From the NCBI GenBank assembly GCA_004114245.1, contig QZWS01000074.1, positions 1 to 29,699 on the forward strand: 29,699 nt of DNA, read 5' to 3'. Of the stretch, positions 29,504 through 29,699 are shown in pieces. The translations under genes and the position numbers were made by a program. Position 1 is the stretch's first letter; every line of letters starts with the position of its first letter. Source of the stretch: Zoopage sp. CT-All (Eukaryota; Zoopagomycota; Zoopagomycetes; Zoopagales; Zoopagaceae). A model generated the notes under the pieces. That model did not search any database, was not told the origin of the DNA, and was given only the letters and a program-made list of their open reading frames with translations.

Positions 29504-29699
29504 ATGCCACCCCCAAGCTCCGCAGAGCCAATTTCGCTATTAACATCGAGCGACGGGGGGTCGTCGACGCCCAATTCTCCCGAAATCGTCGTCAAGAGGA
29601 AACGGCTGGTGCAAGGGCGGCGCCGTCAGCGACTCGAGGACGAGAGCTGGGCCGCTGCCGACGTGGTGCATCTGATCGAGTCGCTGACGGCGCCGCCCT
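29504..29699 (+). CDS. Partial gene, 5' end only (65 codons), runs off the right edge
   Basis: From the ATG at 29504 an open frame runs to the end of the window without a stop: MPPPSSAEPISLLTSSDGGS, then STPNSPEIVVKRKRLVQGRR and RQRLEDESWAAADVVHLIES. It has a Pro/Ser-rich start, a basic patch (KRKRLVQGRRRQR) that could be a nuclear signal, and the beginning of a helix (WAAADVVHLIESL). G+C content rises sharply here. The last 85 bases contain a perfect inverted repeat, so the terminal codons may not be genuine. The family cannot be named. Confidence 0.5.
   Translation, partial: MPPPSSAEPISLLTSSDGGSSTPNSPEIVVKRKRLVQGRRRQRLEDESWAAADVVHLIESLTAPP
29614..29699. repeat. Perfect 24-bp inverted repeat at the window's right end
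   Basis: Bases 29614-29637 are the exact reverse complement of 29676-29699, with a 38-nt loop. The right arm ends on the last base of the window. It lies inside the partial coding frame. Confidence 0.97.

Overview
The window looks like nuclear DNA of a fungus, probably an early-diverging ('zygomycete'-type) lineage; the species cannot be fixed from sequence alone. The reasons are many very short spliceosomal introns (mostly 34-64 nt, GT..AG), a complete GCN1 gene, a RAM2-type prenyltransferase alpha subunit, and a decayed Tad1/LINE-like non-LTR retrotransposon. No rRNA, tRNA, CRISPR or bacterial-type operon signal was seen.

Layout, left to right. 1-2589 (minus): a decayed LINE with an intact ORF1 and a broken ORF2. 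Its ORF1 start lies 17 bp from the start of RAM2. 2607-3581 (plus): RAM2/FNTA, the alpha subunit of protein farnesyl-/geranylgeranyltransferase I. 3853-5265 (minus): a broken secretory-type gene, unrecognised. 5651-7762 (minus): a seven-exon gene of about 549 codons, unrecognised. 7889-16325 (minus): GCN1, about 16 exons and 2,584 aa, the ribosome-bound activator of the eIF2-alpha kinase Gcn2. 16326-16938: spacer with a perfect 30-bp tandem duplication. 16939-28931 (minus): one giant ten-exon gene encoding about 3,862 aa. 28932-29503: apparent divergent promoter region with two small tandem arrays. 29504-29699 (plus): the first 65 codons of a gene that runs off the right edge.

The notable object is the giant gene. 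My exon model closes exactly in frame (11,589 nt, 3,863 codons with stop). It begins with a poly-cysteine/basic N-terminus (MPFCCCRKK) and a short-chain dehydrogenase/reductase (SDR) domain that keeps the TGxxxGIG cofactor loop but has lost the catalytic Ser and the Lys of YxxxK. About 3,500 residues of nested repeats follow. The basic unit is a roughly 50-aa RR-x-[IV]-RR-x-[IV]-x-x-DG-[ST] module. Four such units form a 210-aa super-repeat with a 630-bp period. Further on is a 2.2-kb tandem duplication of exons. Near the C-terminus are symmetric phase 1-1 exons, each carrying an acidic Ser/Asp stretch and a KRKHRAGRKHKKRQ basic block (eight blocks in all). I know of no described family with this architecture. 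It looks like a membrane-tethered pseudoenzyme carrying a scaffold-like polyampholyte tail; its function is unknown.

The genes do not form a functional cluster. GCN1 and RAM2 are ordinary single-copy housekeeping genes, the LINE and the pseudogene are decayed passengers, and the giant gene has been growing by internal duplication.
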